The notes under the pieces were generated by a model. That model saw nothing but the letters and a program-made list of their open reading frames with translations. It had not been told where the DNA came from and did not search any database. 64,000 nucleotides of DNA from positions 4,410,214-4,474,213 of the forward strand of contig NC_092567.1 in assembly GCF_037975245.1 (NCBI RefSeq), in the 5' to 3' direction. Every line of letters starts with the position of its first letter. Positions within the stretch are counted from its first letter, which is position 1. Of the stretch, positions 1 through 12,003 are shown piece by piece. Both the position numbers and the translations under genes were made by a program. Origin of the DNA: Apostichopus japonicus. Its lineage: Eukaryota; Echinodermata; Holothuroidea; Aspidochirotida; Stichopodidae.

Positions 1-224
1 CAGTTTGTGAAATGGTAATGGGCTGTGTTGGGTTCCTTTGATGAAATCTACAGGCTATATGTAGGTGAAGACAGCTTGCCTAATTAGCTCTATAAATAAC
101 ATCAAATGACATTTTTAAGATTCCACTTGTTTAATTGTGTAGAGCTAACAAACTTGACTAAACACAACTACTATATTGTAGTATGCAGTGGTGGGTTGAA
201 GATTTCTCTAAAGTGGAGACAGCT

Positions 225-622
225 ACTGATAATAATAATAATACTAATAATACGCAGTTCTTATAAAGCGCAAATACACACTTAAGTCTCAATGCGCTGA
301 TTATTAACCCCTGGTCACTGGTAACTTGTCACACCCACACACCAAAGTGTGCACAATTCAATCAATCTCTCCTGGGGCACCACAGTGCACCACAACCACG
401 TGTCCCCCTGGGGACTTCCCATAGGGTGCAGCCACAAACCGGCGCACGCAACTATATTTACAAGTTACCTCGCAGGTCCCCATGTATACACCTGGGTGAA
501 GAGAGGCAATGGAGATAAAGCGCCTTGCCCAAGTACACAACGCAATGATCTGGCCAGGGCTCAAACCTGTAATCCTTAGATCACAAGTCCACTGCCTTAA
601 CCACTTGACCACAACGCCCTCC
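225..622 (-). mobile_element. tRNA-derived SINE with ATT-repeat tail
   Basis: Read on the minus strand, the element opens at 622 with a tRNA-like head. It has an A-box-like TGGTCAAGTGG and a B-box-like GGTTTGAGCC about 45 bases apart. An unrelated body follows, then a 3' end with GCGCTTTATAAGAA and a short run of ATT/ATTATT units near 228-255. A pol III head, a body and an ATT-type tail are the usual parts of SINEs mobilised by CR1/L2-type LINEs; that partner is inferred. No clear target-site duplication was found. The long minus-strand open frame across the body (358-612) is a by-product of the SINE sequence, not a gene. Confidence 0.75.
541..622 (-). promoter_or_regulatory. pol III type-2 promoter (tRNA-like head of SINE)
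   Basis: The A-box-like and B-box-like motifs lie in tRNA order and spacing on the minus strand, inside the SINE head. The anticodon arm is degenerate, so this is a promoter relic rather than a functional tRNA gene. Confidence 0.6.
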
Positions 623-720
623 GATAGTTACCTAAATTGATAGTTACCTAAATTAACAGTTCATCAGAAAACTTCAACTTCTGTAGAAAATAAAGATTGC
701 CCACATGCCAGGCAAGCTAA

Positions 721-2349
721 TAGAGCGGGAGCCCAGAGGGGAGGGGCATTTTGGGGGTCTACTGGCAGGGGTACACCACTGATATAAATTACTGGAAATG
801 CCCAGCCCTTAGATATACAGTCCTGCCAATCATTTTTCCAGTATTTTTCAATTGGTTACCTCATGAGCTGACCTAGGTCAATGAGGGGATGGGCATTTTG
901 GGGGTCTAATGGCAGGGGTACCCCACTGATATAAATTACTGGAAATGCCCAGCCCTTACATATAGAGTCCTGCCAATCATTTTTCCAGTAGTTTTCAATT
1001 GGTTACCTCATGAGCTGACCAAGGTCAATGAGGGGATGGGCATTTTGGGGGTCTAATGGCAGGGGTACCCCACTGATATAAATTACTGGAAATGCCCAGC
1101 CCTTACATATAGAGTCCTGCCAATCATTTTTCCAGTAGATTCAATTGGTTACCTCATGAGCTGACCTAGGTCAATGAGGGGATGGGCATTTTGGGGGTCT
1201 ACTGGCAGGGGTACCCCACCAATATAAATGACTGGAAATGCCCAGCCCTTACATATAGAGTCCTGCCAATCATTTTCCAGTAGTTTTCAACTGGTTACTT
1301 CATGAACTGACCTAGGTCAATGAGGGGAGGGGCATTTTGGGGGTCTACTGGCAGGGGTACCCCACCAATATAAATTACTGGAAATGCCCATCCCTTACAT
1401 ATAGAGTCCTGCCAATCATTTTCCAGTAGTTTTCAACTGGTTACTTCATGAACTGACCTAGGTCAATGAGGGGATGGGCATTTTGGGGGTCTACTGGCAG
1501 GGGTACCCCAATGATATAAATTACTGGAAATGCCCATCCCTTACATATAGAGTCCTGCCAATCATTATTCCAGTAGTTTCAATTGGTTACCTCATGAGCT
1601 GACCTAGGTCAATGAGGGGATGGGCAAATCGGGGGTCTACTGGCAGGGGTACCCCACCAATATAAATGACTGGAAATGCCCATCCCTTACATATAGAGTC
1701 CTGCCAATCATTTTCCAGTAGTTTTCAATTGGTTACTTCATGAGCTGATCTAGGTCAATGAGGGGATGGGCATTTTGGGGGTCTACTGGCAGGGGTACCC
1801 CACCAATATAAATGACTGGAAATGCCCATCCCTTACATATAGAGTCCTGCCAATCATTTTCCAGTAGTTTCAATTGGTTACCTCATGAGCTGACCTAGGT
1901 CAATGAGGGGAGGGGCATTTTGGGGTTCTACTGGCAGGGGTACCCCACCAATAACAATTACTGGCAATGCCCATCCCTTGTATCTGAAGTCCTAACCATC
2001 ATTTTCCAGTAGGTTTCAAGTGGTTACCTCATGAGCTGACCTAGGTCAGCCGTGAGGGGTCAATTATTGATGACTGGCAGGGGTACCCCACCACCAATAA
2101 TTACTGGCAATGGCCATTTGTTGCTCTTGGGGCCATACCTGACACATTGTACTTACTTTGTTGTGGTTACCATGAAAGCTGATCTAGGTTAGCTTTGAGG
2201 TGACTTTAAAATTGCTCTCCCAGCCACACCCACCACACCCGGTTTGCCAGTCGTCTGGTTTCATATACAGGAATGCACTGTGAACATTGTGATGTACAAG
2301 GCAATTGGTTACCTTCCCAGCTAACCAAACCCTCTGGGCTCCCGGTCTA
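721..2349. mobile_element. Non-autonomous TIR element, TAA target duplication (PIF/Harbinger-like)
   Basis: The left end TAGAGCGGGAGCCCAGAGG (721-739) is matched by the inverted right end CCTCTGGGCTCCCGGTCTA (2331-2349), with one mismatch. The element is flanked on both sides by TAA (718-720 and 2350-2352). A 3-bp TAA/TTA duplication with short GC-rich TIRs is typical of the PIF/Harbinger superfamily. No transposase frame is present, so it is a MITE-like passenger. Its interior is mostly a ~146-bp tandem array. A truncated inverted relative lies at 13804-14650. Confidence 0.8.
735..2060. repeat. ~146-bp tandem repeat inside the TIR element
   Basis: About nine units each begin near GAGGGGATGGGCATTTTGG (starts near 735, 882, 1030, 1176, 1321, 1467, 1615, 1759 and 1903). 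Units also share GGCAGGGGTACCCC and CCTCATGAGCTGACCTAGG. The last two units are more diverged, which suggests the array grew on the left and centre by unequal exchange. The array stops inside the TIRs. Confidence 0.9.
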
Positions 2350-2352
2350 TAA

Positions 2353-3239
2353 GTTTTTGTAGTGTGTACCTTGATCTGATCAGGGATGTGTTTGAAATTT
2401 AGAAACTATGAAGTATCAAGTCTTTGAAGTTATATGTGCATTGCCACCTGTGGGTTACTCCCAAGATTATATGGCATGCTGTAACATATCAACCCAAACT
2501 TATTATCAGCATATTGAGTTACCATGCAGGTACATAGACAGTTTGTTGGGTACTGAGGACTAAACTGATGAATGCTGAAATCCATATTTCTAAAATGAAA
2601 TACTCTTGATGAGATCAATCAGTTACATAGAACTGTGTTATACATATAGTTTGTTCATGTGTGAGAAACATTGTGTAGGGTAGCCAGCAATTTCACAGTC
2701 ATCGTATACCCATATCTGTAAATTTGCTACCATGTTTAATACATAAATAAAGAGATGTTGCCGTAAGTCTGTATAAGGATTCTAATTGCTGTCCACAAAC
2801 TTAAAATAAGCTGTGGTCAGTCAACAATATTGTTGTGCCATGTTTTTACATTACTTTATGTCCTGGTTTCAGTGTCGAGAGAGAGGGGTAGCAGAACCTG
2901 TTCAGTTGCTGTCCAATCCACAATATTACTCTCGTAAAACGTGCCTTGAATATTATTGTAACTGATGCTTGCCATACACCAGACCGGCATCTTTTTACAA
3001 CTTAGGAGATGCCTTGTGCATTGAATCTTAGCTCTTGATTTCCGTTAACCCTAGATATATATTATTATCATATTCTATACATCTCTTTATTCTGTTCTAT
3101 GTTCTATTCTGGTCACATTTTACATTCATATTTCTTGATTACTATATATGGTTATATTTATTATTCTATCAATACTGCTGTAGTGCAATGTTGGTCTTCG
3201 TAATAAATAGTAAGAACTGTGGTCGTGCTATAAACAATA
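2353..3239. other. AT-rich spacer, no supported gene
   Basis: Only short frames without splice context are present. Nothing else recognised. Confidence 0.5.
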
Positions 3240-3240
3240 C

Positions 3241-3620
3241 TTCCTCAAGCTGCTGAGTGATAAATATATTAACAAACTTTTATATGGTGTATAAGGCCAG
3301 AGACTGTATACTTCGCTTCTGTCCATGATGTAGGCCCAACCATTCATAATTCATGTTCGCCTCTATGTGGACCGAACATTAGCTTGAAAGGTAATGTTAC
3401 ACCTAATTAATTAGAATGTAATGAATTCCAATGATGGTTAGCTAAGACTAATGATGTAATAAAACCCTCTCATGTTTATGAATATGGTTGATGATTATTC
3501 ATGATATGCTGATTATTGTGTTTACTGTTGAACTTAATTCCTCTTTTCTTGTTTATTATTCCCAGAAAGTTTTCCGTTGTTCATTTATACTTGTATAATT
3601 ATACTTTACGTATAATATAA
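3241..3620. repeat. Dispersed repeat, copy of 15707-16035
   Basis: TCCTCAAG(C)TGCTGAGTGA, GGCCAGAGACTGTAT and CCAACCATTCATAATTCATG recur in the same order at 15710-15830. Similarity continues through the TGATGATTATTCATGA segment to the TGTTGTTCATxTAT end. The family and its coding potential are unknown. Confidence 0.75.
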
Positions 3621-3631
3621 TAAATTATTAG

Positions 3632-4005
3632 AGAAGTGGAGAGAGAGGGGAGATGGAGAGGGTGGGGGATGGAGAGGGTGGGGGATGGAGGGGTTTGAGG
3701 GAGATGGAAGGGTTGGGGAGATAACAGGGGTTGGTGGGGGGGGGGAGATGGAGGGGTTTGATGGAGATGGAGCGGGTTAGGGAGTTGGAGAGGGTAGGGG
3801 ATAGGAGGGGTGTGAGGGAGATGGAGCGGGTTGGGGAGTTGTAGAGGGTGGGGATGGAGGGGATTGAGGGAGATGGAAGGGTTGGGGAGATAACGGGGGT
3901 TGGGGAGATGGAGGGGTTCGGGAGAGCGGTGGGGATGGAGGGTTTGAGGGAGATGGTGGGGGTTGGAGAGATGGGGGTGGTTAGGAAGATGGAGGGGATG
4001 ATGGT
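3632..4005. repeat. G-rich minisatellite (GGAGATGGAGGGGTTTGAG type)
   Basis: This is an irregular tandem array of GGAGATGG, GGGTTGGGGAG and GAGGGGTTTGAG blocks on the plus strand. It is strongly purine-biased and contains many closely spaced G-runs. Confidence 0.85.
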
Positions 4006-5340
4006 TAAAAACGCAATATTTTAGTATGCAGGGCCGTAGCTTGCGCAGGGGTAGCTGTCCCCTGAGATTTACACTTTCTAAATGAAAGTAGGGTACGATA
4101 AATGTTCATATCATTTCTTCTGATTTAGTCTGTAGTGTGCAAACTCTGAGATTCTAGGCACGTATTGTAGGAATGGCGGTCAAGTAACATAAGGTTTACT
4201 TTAACTGCTCATCACGTATATGCACGATCTCTGATGCGACTACTGTTTCTGGTGGTTTTCAGAGGGGGGGGGGAGGGGCGGGCCGGGGGCAGAGGGGATT
4301 ATAATAACAATAAAAGTAGAGAGCTCCAAAGATTTAACCTGCAAGAACAGTGTAGCAGTCTTACGTGAAACTACGGTTCATAAATATACTTATTACGTAT
4401 GTTTCACTGTTATCCCCTATATTAGTGCCACAATGTTTTACTAAGAATACACGGTCTACTCACTCAGTTCATTCCCCCTCTGCTACCAGCAGTAGGTCCT
4501 TAGATAGTGTCATGACGGTCCCTTTTTGGAAATGACCAACCCACTCAAATTTCTTGAAAAAACGCCTGGTACCGTATATCCGCCAGGCGTGGCGGACGGG
4601 AAAATTATTGGGGGGCTAATGTGTGGAGACTATCTAAGCGGAGCGCCACCATCGGTTGGCGCGGAGCGTACAAGAAAATTTTGGGTTTTTCAAACCCCCA
4701 GATGGCCGGAAACGGTACTTTCCCGAGTGTTTTATGCTGCGAATACCTAGCCCTAAAATATGGGTCTCAAGCCTGCAATTTCTCAGATTGCACGTAAAAA
4801 TCTGTAAAAACATTGTAATTTGAATATTCGATGGTGTTTTAAGAGAGTAGCTAGTACTCGTACTGTACTCGCAAAGACGTTTTTGAGTGTAGTAAATTAC
4901 TACTTGCAATTAAATGCAATCATTAAATAAATGTCATAAGAAAAAACGGAAAGCATTTCTTAATGTCAACAAATGGGTAATTCCAAAACCATGTGCAGTA
5001 GCCAACAAATTTCTATGAACCAAGCCCTGTCACGAATGCATGTACCCCCAGCATTTACTAAAATTATTACACCTATATAGTACGTGTGCATCGGACAGAT
5101 CGACAAATATGCATTGAAAAATGGGCAGATGCACGTTTCGGGGCCTTGGTAAATATTGGGGGGCTTATCATGCATTTGCCCCCTCAACTTTTTCATTGGG
5201 GGGGCTGAGCCCCCCCGGTTCCGCCGCCACTGATATCGGCACATCAAAGCATCGCTATGTAACATTTGGACGATACATTTTTTCTCGATGTTCCTTAACT
5301 GCTGCTAGGAATTCTACCCAGGCTACGGCCCCTAAATATA
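4006..5340. mobile_element. Degenerate hAT-like TIR fragments
   Basis: GGGCCGTAGC near 4029 and its inverted form GCTACGGCCC near 5320 could be outer ends. A second right-hand end, GGTTCCGCCGCCACTG, closes at 5232. The stretch 4630-4735 (CTATCTAAGCGGAGCGCCACC ... CGGAAACGGTACTTTCCC) matches the internal segment of the element at 8779-9100. Frames across this stretch are repeat by-products. Target duplications were not recoverable. Confidence 0.45.
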
Positions 5341-5984
5341 TCTTTATTTTTATGATTTGTTGTTTCCGATGAAGTGAATGTGCCTAGATACCAAATAGTG
5401 CTTTTCAAATGTACTTATAAAACCAGATGTTTGCATGTTGTAGATGTCTGGATAACAAGATATTCTTGTGTGCAAAGTTTAGATGTTTCCTTTTGGGTTT
5501 AAGTTTCAATATGAATACTCATGATTAATGCCCTAAGTTATATCAGGATGTGAAATAGATAAGTCTTTTTAATTCAAGGCTAATCTTGTCAAATGTGTCT
5601 TTTATTAAATTTATTTATAAATGACATATCAATTCAGGCATCAAACAGAAGTAAAACTGAATATTTGTAGAGTCCGACCCCTGGACCATGGCGGGGATTC
5701 GCCCCTGGACCCCACCCGAAAAGGGCTTTGCTCGCCGACTCCTTCAGTTTTATTCATGTACCCTTATTTATTCCCCCCTCCCCACCCAACTCTCAATTCG
5801 GAGTGATGTTCCTGATCAGAGCATTTTCTATTTTAGCTTAACGCAGTTGGTTGTGTTTGTAGCTTTATCTCCTACACCTATATACTGGTAAAATAATCAC
5901 TGTTGACTGTTATTTTGTAATAACTGATTTATGACACAAAATGTTCACAAAACTCGAGATAGTGTGTCACATCTCAAAACAAAC
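5341..5984. other. Unique-looking AT-rich stretch
   Basis: No frame with splice signals or recognisable domain was found. Confidence 0.45.
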
Positions 5985-6260
5985 AAACAGTATTATCTAA
6001 CAATCCGGTGTTACCATCCTCTATCGTTTAGGTGGAAGGGGGGGGGGGAGGGGATTCAAAATGAGATGTGAATTTTGTCCACCAGGAATGTTGAAATTAG
6101 ACAAGAAATTGGAGGATGTACAAATGAGATAATAAAGCATTACATTAATGTAAGTAAGAGCGGAGACACGATTGAGGTATTTGTGTTATGATATTTCATG
6201 ACTTGGTCTGAACATGACACAGAGGTACACAATGTATAAATGAGCACCTTTATCTGCCTC
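5985..6260. repeat. Old duplicated segment, related to 31235-31470
   Basis: AACAATCCGGTGTTAC, the AATGTTGGAA/AATGTTGAAA segment and the AAGCATTACATxAAT segment occur in the same order near 31238-31400. Together with 7666-7880 and 8712-9580 this forms a collinear, diverged duplication. Confidence 0.6.
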
Positions 6261-6537
6261 GATTTATTTTAATTCCTCTCCTGACTCGCGAACAGCGAGG
6301 ATATTCTCGTGCTGAAAATGTAGCTTGCATACGAAGATATGCCCAGATTAGTGAAACTATCTTTCACACCTCCACCCCCCCCCCCTCCCCGACGTCTCCC
6401 ATCTCCATTTTATACGCTCATTTCAAAGAAAGTGAATGACTTGAAGATTTGAGGCTTAATTGTTAGCTCTGAGGAAGTATCGTACATGGAATGTTTAGCA
6501 TTTGTTTATTTTGCTCTGTTCTGAGTCACTGTGTACC

Positions 6538-7665
6538 CAGTGGCGTAGCCAAGGGGTCGTGGGGGGCGAAAGCCCCCCCCCATGAAAGCTTGCCCCCTCC
6601 CCAGTCGCCCTCCCACTGGGATTTTGAGTGTCCAAAAAATATACATGTGCGAAAAATATATCATTGGTCTGAATGGTCTCGAATCCCCTGATGACCACTC
6701 ATGAACGACCCTTCATTGGTGGTCATTGGTGGTTTAACATGCTGGCGTATGACGACTTTTGGCCAAATTTGCGCTAAGCTCACTATACGAACTCGGATCT
6801 GGACTATGCCTAATTAGTTACTTATTTAAATTATTAATAATCGCGTATGAGGAAATGCACCATTTTGTGGTATGACTCCCAGGACGGCAAGTCGAGAAAC
6901 TCACATGCAGTCGCGGCGGATAGCTTCCTTTGCCTATAGTATGTCCGGGGATATTTTGGGACAACATTCCTATAGGCCTTTATCTGAGGCCCTGGGTCAT
7001 TCCTTGACCGACTTGGTGCAATTTACTGTAATGTGCCCATTTCGAAGTAAATGTATTCACAGATGGTTAGTTGTCATGGGTTCGAACAAATGAGAGGTAT
7101 TCCATCCTGAAACATAGGACAAAATGGGGCTGGCGTTTCCAGTTCACCGCATCATTTGTCAACTTGCACTGGGTTCTAATGTTCATGTCAATTTGAATCA
7201 CTAATAACAGAAATAAACAACCAAAAATTAAGACCGCATGAACTTTATTGCAGATTTCCTGAGTGACGAATTTGTAATTTTCTCTCGAAATCACGCAACT
7301 AGATGTCTGCTACCCAGCCTGGCAAGTGCCATCTCCAGCGATCTGGCAGGTATTAAAATCTGAAATTTTCTTGCTACGCTACGCGGCAACCAATGGTTGC
7401 GCTCCGCTTAGAAAGTACTTGCGGCCGGAATACTCGAATCGATTACGTCCCCCGCCCCCACGTTTCATATCGGATTGACGCCCCTGCTAACAAGGCCTGG
7501 AAGTGTCATTTCCCACGATCTAGGAGGTCTTTTTAGCTAGAAAAAGTTGGTACGCTGCGCGCAAAACCATGGTGGCGCTCCGCTTAGATAGTAACAAGAC
7601 GCCCTCCCAGGAAATGGTCAAGCCACTCCAGCGCCCCCACTGACAAAATCCTGGCTACGCAACTG
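6538..7665. mobile_element. Non-autonomous hAT-like element
   Basis: The left TIR CAGTGGCGTAGCCAAGGG pairs with the right end, which is CAGTTGCGTAGCCAGGAT when inverted. Flanking octamers TGTGTACC (6530-6537) and TTTGTACC (7666-7673) differ at one base, fitting the 8-bp duplication of hAT transposons. Near the right end, two inverted-orientation copies (about 7320-7415 and 7497-7600) carry the same internal segment seen at 8850-8955. No transposase frame exists. A C-run near 6573 flanks the left TIR. The right flank matches the paralogous sequence at 31498, which lacks this element. Confidence 0.8.
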
Positions 7666-7889
7666 TTTGTACCTGCAGTGTTAGAACAAACTTAAGTCCA
7701 TTCAAACAGATATGTAATCGTCGTGTAATGTTTATTCGTAACGGTGATCAACTTGAATCGGAATATATATCACGCTACTCATATTATTTATTTAACCTTC
7801 CGTCACTCGATATTTTCATAACAAACAAACTGTTAACTATATTAATGATATAGTTATCTGTTGATACTTTGATCCTGTATGCATATACG
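7666..7889. repeat. Old duplicated segment, related to 31498-31800
   Basis: TTTGTACCTGCAGTG, CACTCGATATTTxCATAACA and AATACTTTGATCC appear in the same order in both places. Function unknown. Confidence 0.65.
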
Positions 7890-8540
7890 CAGGTACGTAG
7901 CTAAGGCCTGATGATTAGGGAGGGGGGGGGGGGTGTAGTGGCTGAAATTCCAACTGGATGGGTTTTGGAGCCAGAAAATTCCGACTGCTGCCTTTTACCC
8001 CCCTCCCTGTACTACTCGTCAACATCAAAATGGTTGAACGCGCACGTCGCGCGCGGAAACCTTTCTCGATACATTTGTACCCCTGGCCCTTACTTCACAC
8101 AAACTTATTAATCACTCTGGTTAAGCAAGTAAGCAACTAAGTATAGTTATTTACTTGAAGGCTACATAGACTACTGACTACAAAAGCTATGTTAATGTAA
8201 CAAAGTTTTTCTTATGTTGATGGCATTTTTAAGCTTCCGTATATTAGCTTTGAGTGTTCTAATTGCATACCATGGAGAAAATGTATATCCTGAACTTACT
8301 TGAAGCTAGCGAACAGGGTCAACCCACCCAATAGCAAAATTAATACGTAAATTAACCGAATTGAAGCTGGCGAACGTTGAGTATTAAAAACCATACCAAG
8401 TTTTGTATGGTAGAGTATAAGGATAGCAAGATACAATTTCTCAATGTGACAAAGAAAACTTGGTAAATATGACTGATTAAAGGTAAATTTTGACCAAAAA
8501 TTTTAGGTCACTCACAAATTACAAGAATATGTGAAAATTA
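7890..8540. other. TIR-like start at 7890, then spacer without a gene
   Basis: CAGGTACGTAGCTAAGG at 7890 followed by a long G-run resembles the left end of the local hAT-like family. No matching right end was found. The remainder is AT-rich and unrecognised. Confidence 0.35.
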
Positions 8541-8544
8541 GATT

Positions 8545-8632
8545 GCGACAGTCGGAAAAATTAGAGTGCAACAGTCGGAAAAATTAGAGTTCATCAGTCG
8601 GAAAAATAAAATGCAACAGTCGGAAATCTCGA
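8545..8632. repeat. Short ~30-bp tandem repeat (CAGTCGGAAAAATTAGAGT)
   Basis: Four to five units share CAGTCGGAAAAATTAGAGTG or close variants. Confidence 0.85.
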
Positions 8633-8711
8633 CAGTCCCACTATCGCCATTTTTACCAATATAGCCACTTCCATGCATTTACTTATGCAAACACAAAAAC
8701 TAAATGTAATA

Positions 8712-9495
8712 ACGAGGGGGCTCCCTAATTATAACAGGGTGCCCTCTCGAAGACAGATGTCTAATTACATTACGGAGCCAGGCGCGTAGCCAGGAATTTG
8801 CCAAGGGAAGGGCGAAAATGTAGAAATTTTTTTCAGAGCCGTAGATACGGCATTGCACACTATCTAAGCGTAGCGCCACCATGGGTTGGCGCGAAGCGTA
8901 CAAGAACATTTTGGCTGAAAATGCCTCCCAGATCGCTGGAAATGGCACTTCCCATGCCTTGTAAGTTGCATCTTAGCATTTTCTCTTTTGAAATTACTAG
9001 CGATATCATAAAAACATTAAAAAAAAAAATAGGCTCAAGGGGGGGGGGGGGTGCGGCTGCCCCCTTCGCCCCCCCCCCCCCCCCCTTGGCTACGCGCCTG
9101 CACGGAGCTCTATATGTAACAGTTCCCTAATTACAGCAGGGAGCTCTCTCAAAGAAAGCTCCCCAATTATAGCAGGGAGCTCTATATGTAACAGCTCCCC
9201 AATTAAAACAGGGAGCTCTTCTCGGTGACAGCTCCCTAATTATAGCAGGGAGCTGTATAGTAACATCTCCTCAATTATAGCAGGGAGCTCTTCCCAGGGA
9301 CAACTCCCTAATTATATCAGGGAGATCTTCTCAGTGACAGCTCCATATTTAAAGCAGGGAGCTCTCTAATCTCCGGCTCCCTAATTATGATTAATTAATT
9401 ACAATTATGATATATACTCATTATATATTATGACAGATCCAAGTTATACCAAAGAACTCAGTGACAGCTCCCTTTCTTTTCAGTGTGTGACAGTT
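8712..9495. repeat. Palindromic minisatellite, interrupted by a hAT-like element
   Basis: Units of roughly 35-45 bp contain CAGCTCCCTAATTATAGCAG followed by GGAGCTCT. Each can fold, because AGCTCCCT is complementary to AGGGAGCT around an AT core. Units occur at 8712-8778 and 9101-9400 and decay beyond. The hAT-like element at 8779-9100 splits the array. A related array lies at 31890-32530. Confidence 0.85.
8779..9100. mobile_element. Small non-autonomous hAT-like element
   Basis: The left end CAGGCGCGTAGCCAGG pairs with the right end, CAGGCGCGTAGCCAAGG when inverted. Flanking octamers TACGGAGC (8771-8778) and CACGGAGC (9101-9108) differ at one base. A G-run and a C-run near the right end could fold on each other. 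The internal segment around 8855-8955 is the family marker. Confidence 0.85.
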
Positions 9496-9879
9496 CCTTG
9501 TAAGGTATGGAGCAACACAGACACTACATTGTATGGCCAGATAGTCACGTACTACAGCTCTAAAGTGGAGGACACATTCAAACCTGTCCATGGATGGATT
9601 TAGTTAGGAACCTGAACCTTTGCAGAATGACTAGAGGCGAACTAAAGATTTTATAAAGGAGAGGATGATGCCCTGTGGTCATTCAAGCCGACTATCACGT
9701 AGTGGTTCTGCCCCCCCCCCACCCCAATAAAAGTTTAAACGTCAATTGGTGCATATTGAGGCGCATTTAAAATATAAATGTTATCCATATAAGTAGCTCT
9801 AAACGCAAGGATTTGCTAATAAATACTTTTTGAGGTTGAAAAAGGTTCGCCCAACAACCATTCGCCCAACTGCCATTTC

Positions 9880-10064
9880 GCCCAACCTTACCATTTCGCC
9901 CAACCAGCCTGGTCATTTCGCATAAACAGCCTGGTCATTTCGCCCAACCAGCCTGGTCATTTCGTCCAACCAGCCTGGTCATTTCGCCCAACTAGCCTGG
10001 TCATTTCGCCCAACCAGCCTGGTCATTTCGCCCACACAGTCTGGTCATTTCGCCCAACCTTGAT
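9880..10064. repeat. 22-bp minisatellite (CATTTCGCCCAACCAGCCTGGT)
   Basis: About eight units of 22 bp are present, with the last ones carrying isolated changes. The flanks (9842-9880 and 10064 on) also contain TTCGCCCAAC or GTTGGGCGAA fragments. Confidence 0.9.
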
Positions 10065-10084
10065 TAAATATGATACTTTAGTAA

Positions 10085-10350
10085 GGAAACATTCGGGAAT
10101 TTTTAACGTTACGGGATACGAACCGAATATTAAGGAAACTTGAGGATGGATCAGTGTTTTAGGGGTTAGGTTTGATAAGTTTGATAGTAAACGTTCGGGA
10201 ATTGTTAACGTTACGGGATACGAACCGAATATTAAGGAAACGTTAAGTCGTGGTTAAATTTATTACATATGTGGTTACATATGTGGTTACATTGATATAT
10301 TATATCAATCGCAGTTGGGCGAATATTATATCAATCGCAGTTGGGCGAAA
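10085..10350. repeat. Two direct copies of a ~55-bp segment plus short duplications
   Basis: Segments with AACGTTACGGGATACGAACC and GAATATTAAGGAAAC occur at 10089-10142 and 10193-10242. Near 10265-10345 there are tandem copies of TACATATGTGGT and of TATATCAATCGCAGTTGGGC. Confidence 0.85.
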
Positions 10351-10790
10351 TGGTTGTTGGGCAAAGTGACCAGAAAGCGGTATAATTATTCACCGGCTGA
10401 ACGCCATAACAATTCCGTGAAGGACGACGGTCGGTCGACCACCCTTCCCCCCTCCTCCTCCCCCTCCCCCTTTGGCTTGCCATTGTTTGTAGAGAATATA
10501 CCATACACAAGGGTTATCGTTAACTGTCGTTACTTAATATATTATAATAATAATAATAATGAACCGTACTTATATTGTTGACAATTGTTTACGACAGGTT
10601 CTCTTAGTTAGTATTGATTGCCTATACAAGCTATATTATGTGGTATGACCGAATGACGTCATATTTACCTACTTTGTATGTAATGGGTCAAAATGCTGAC
10701 TGGAAATTGAAGAAAACAATCGTCCCAACCTTAAACTTAAATGACTTCTCACATCACTTTACAATAGCAAGCCTAAAAAAGAGTCTATAG

Positions 10791-11521
10791 CAAGGGCGGC
10801 GGAAGCACTTTTAATCTGGGGGGGGGGGGGGCACCAACGTCGAAGGGCACTTTGCAGAAATTCGATTGGACTGATGCAGCCTGATATTTAGTACCCTTCA
10901 TAACTCTTATTGTATTATCTTATTTGCATATACACATTACTCCATCAACGCCACCTCCCCCCCCCCCCTTCAAGGAAACAATGCATACTAGCACTGCAGT
11001 ATCTAATGTGCAAAAAAAGTCCCTGCACACGCGATCGATACATGCATGAAAGAAAATGAAATATGTCAAAAAACTGAAAAAAAGTAATTTTCTATGTGTT
11101 TTTCAATGGTTAAACTGATATTATTATGATCAATATTATTGTAACGACTTTGCCAATAATTCTAACCAATTTGGAAGGGTTATAACACGGCAAATGATTG
11201 TATGTTATTGGCATGCGATGTAATAACCAACGCATGCCTATATGATATGCACATTAACATGGTGAACGCGCGCGTAGCGCGCGAAAAAATTTGGTAATAT
11301 TTTTCGGGCAAGTCGTTACAGGCCCCCCAAATCAAATTGGGCTCCTACGCCTGTGGTAGTAAACATTTAAAACTTCCCGAAATATTTCATTCGACGTGGG
11401 TTTCGCTTTGTAAACTCTTTTTTTATTTAGAAATTTTTATGTAGAAAAAGGGCACATTTTTAATCTGAGGAAAAGTGGGGGGGCACGTGCCCCCTGTGCC
11501 CCCCCGGTTCCGCCGCCCTTG
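10791..11521. mobile_element. hAT-like element with perfect 8-bp target duplication
   Basis: Left end CAAGGGCGGCGGAAGC and right end TTCCGCCGCCCTTG are inverted over 14 bp. GTCTATAG flanks both sides exactly (10783-10790 and 11522-11529). Size is 731 bp, with no transposase frame. A G-run lies about 30 bases inside the left TIR and another G/C-rich patch lies before the right TIR, as in the other family members here. Confidence 0.9.
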
Positions 11522-11839
11522 GTCTATAGGTAGGGATTGCTAGGGTGTAATGGACCTTCCTTCACTGAAAAAATAAACTAGTCAATATTGCCACGGACTA
11601 ACGTTAAATTAGTCTGTAACGTTAGTCAATGCACACGGACTTGCAAAAGTCTTCGTTTCATCGCTGCTTCTTAGTCAGTTTACACTGACTAAGGAAAATA
11701 TAATCTCAGCTTAGTCGGTGGCGACGGACTAAGGTATTTTAACCCATGGACTAAGAACTATACGGACACCCGATTTACGCCATAATCGTAGCTTAGTCGG
11801 TGTCGACGGACTAATGTATTTTAACCCAATTCGATTCAC

Positions 11840-12003
11840 TTCAATTTGGAAACCGAGAGGCAACGGCAGCTTGCTGGACTTGGCATAGTTTCATACGATC
11901 ACTCTAAGCAACTTTCAACCGTAAATCACCCAAGAAGGTTTTTAGAAGAATGGAGGTATTAACTGCCATCATCGCCGTACCTGTTATTCCTTTAACTTGA
12001 AGG
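11840..12003 (+). other. Possible 5' exon inside the CACTG element
   Basis: A GC-richer stretch contains ATGGAGGTATTAACTGCC (from 11951). A 16-codon frame ends in TGA just before a weak GTAAAA donor near 12002. It resembles a leader exon, but nothing proves transcription. Confidence 0.25.

Noticed and set aside
358-612. 84-codon minus-strand frame
   Set aside because: It lies within the SINE, including the tRNA-like head.
541-622. Functional tRNA gene
   Set aside because: The head has A and B boxes but no good anticodon or acceptor stem, and is joined to a SINE body.
8590-8610. CRISPR-like short repeats (CAGTCGGAAAAATTAGAG)
   Set aside because: Four adjacent units with no distinct spacers, in a eukaryotic setting.
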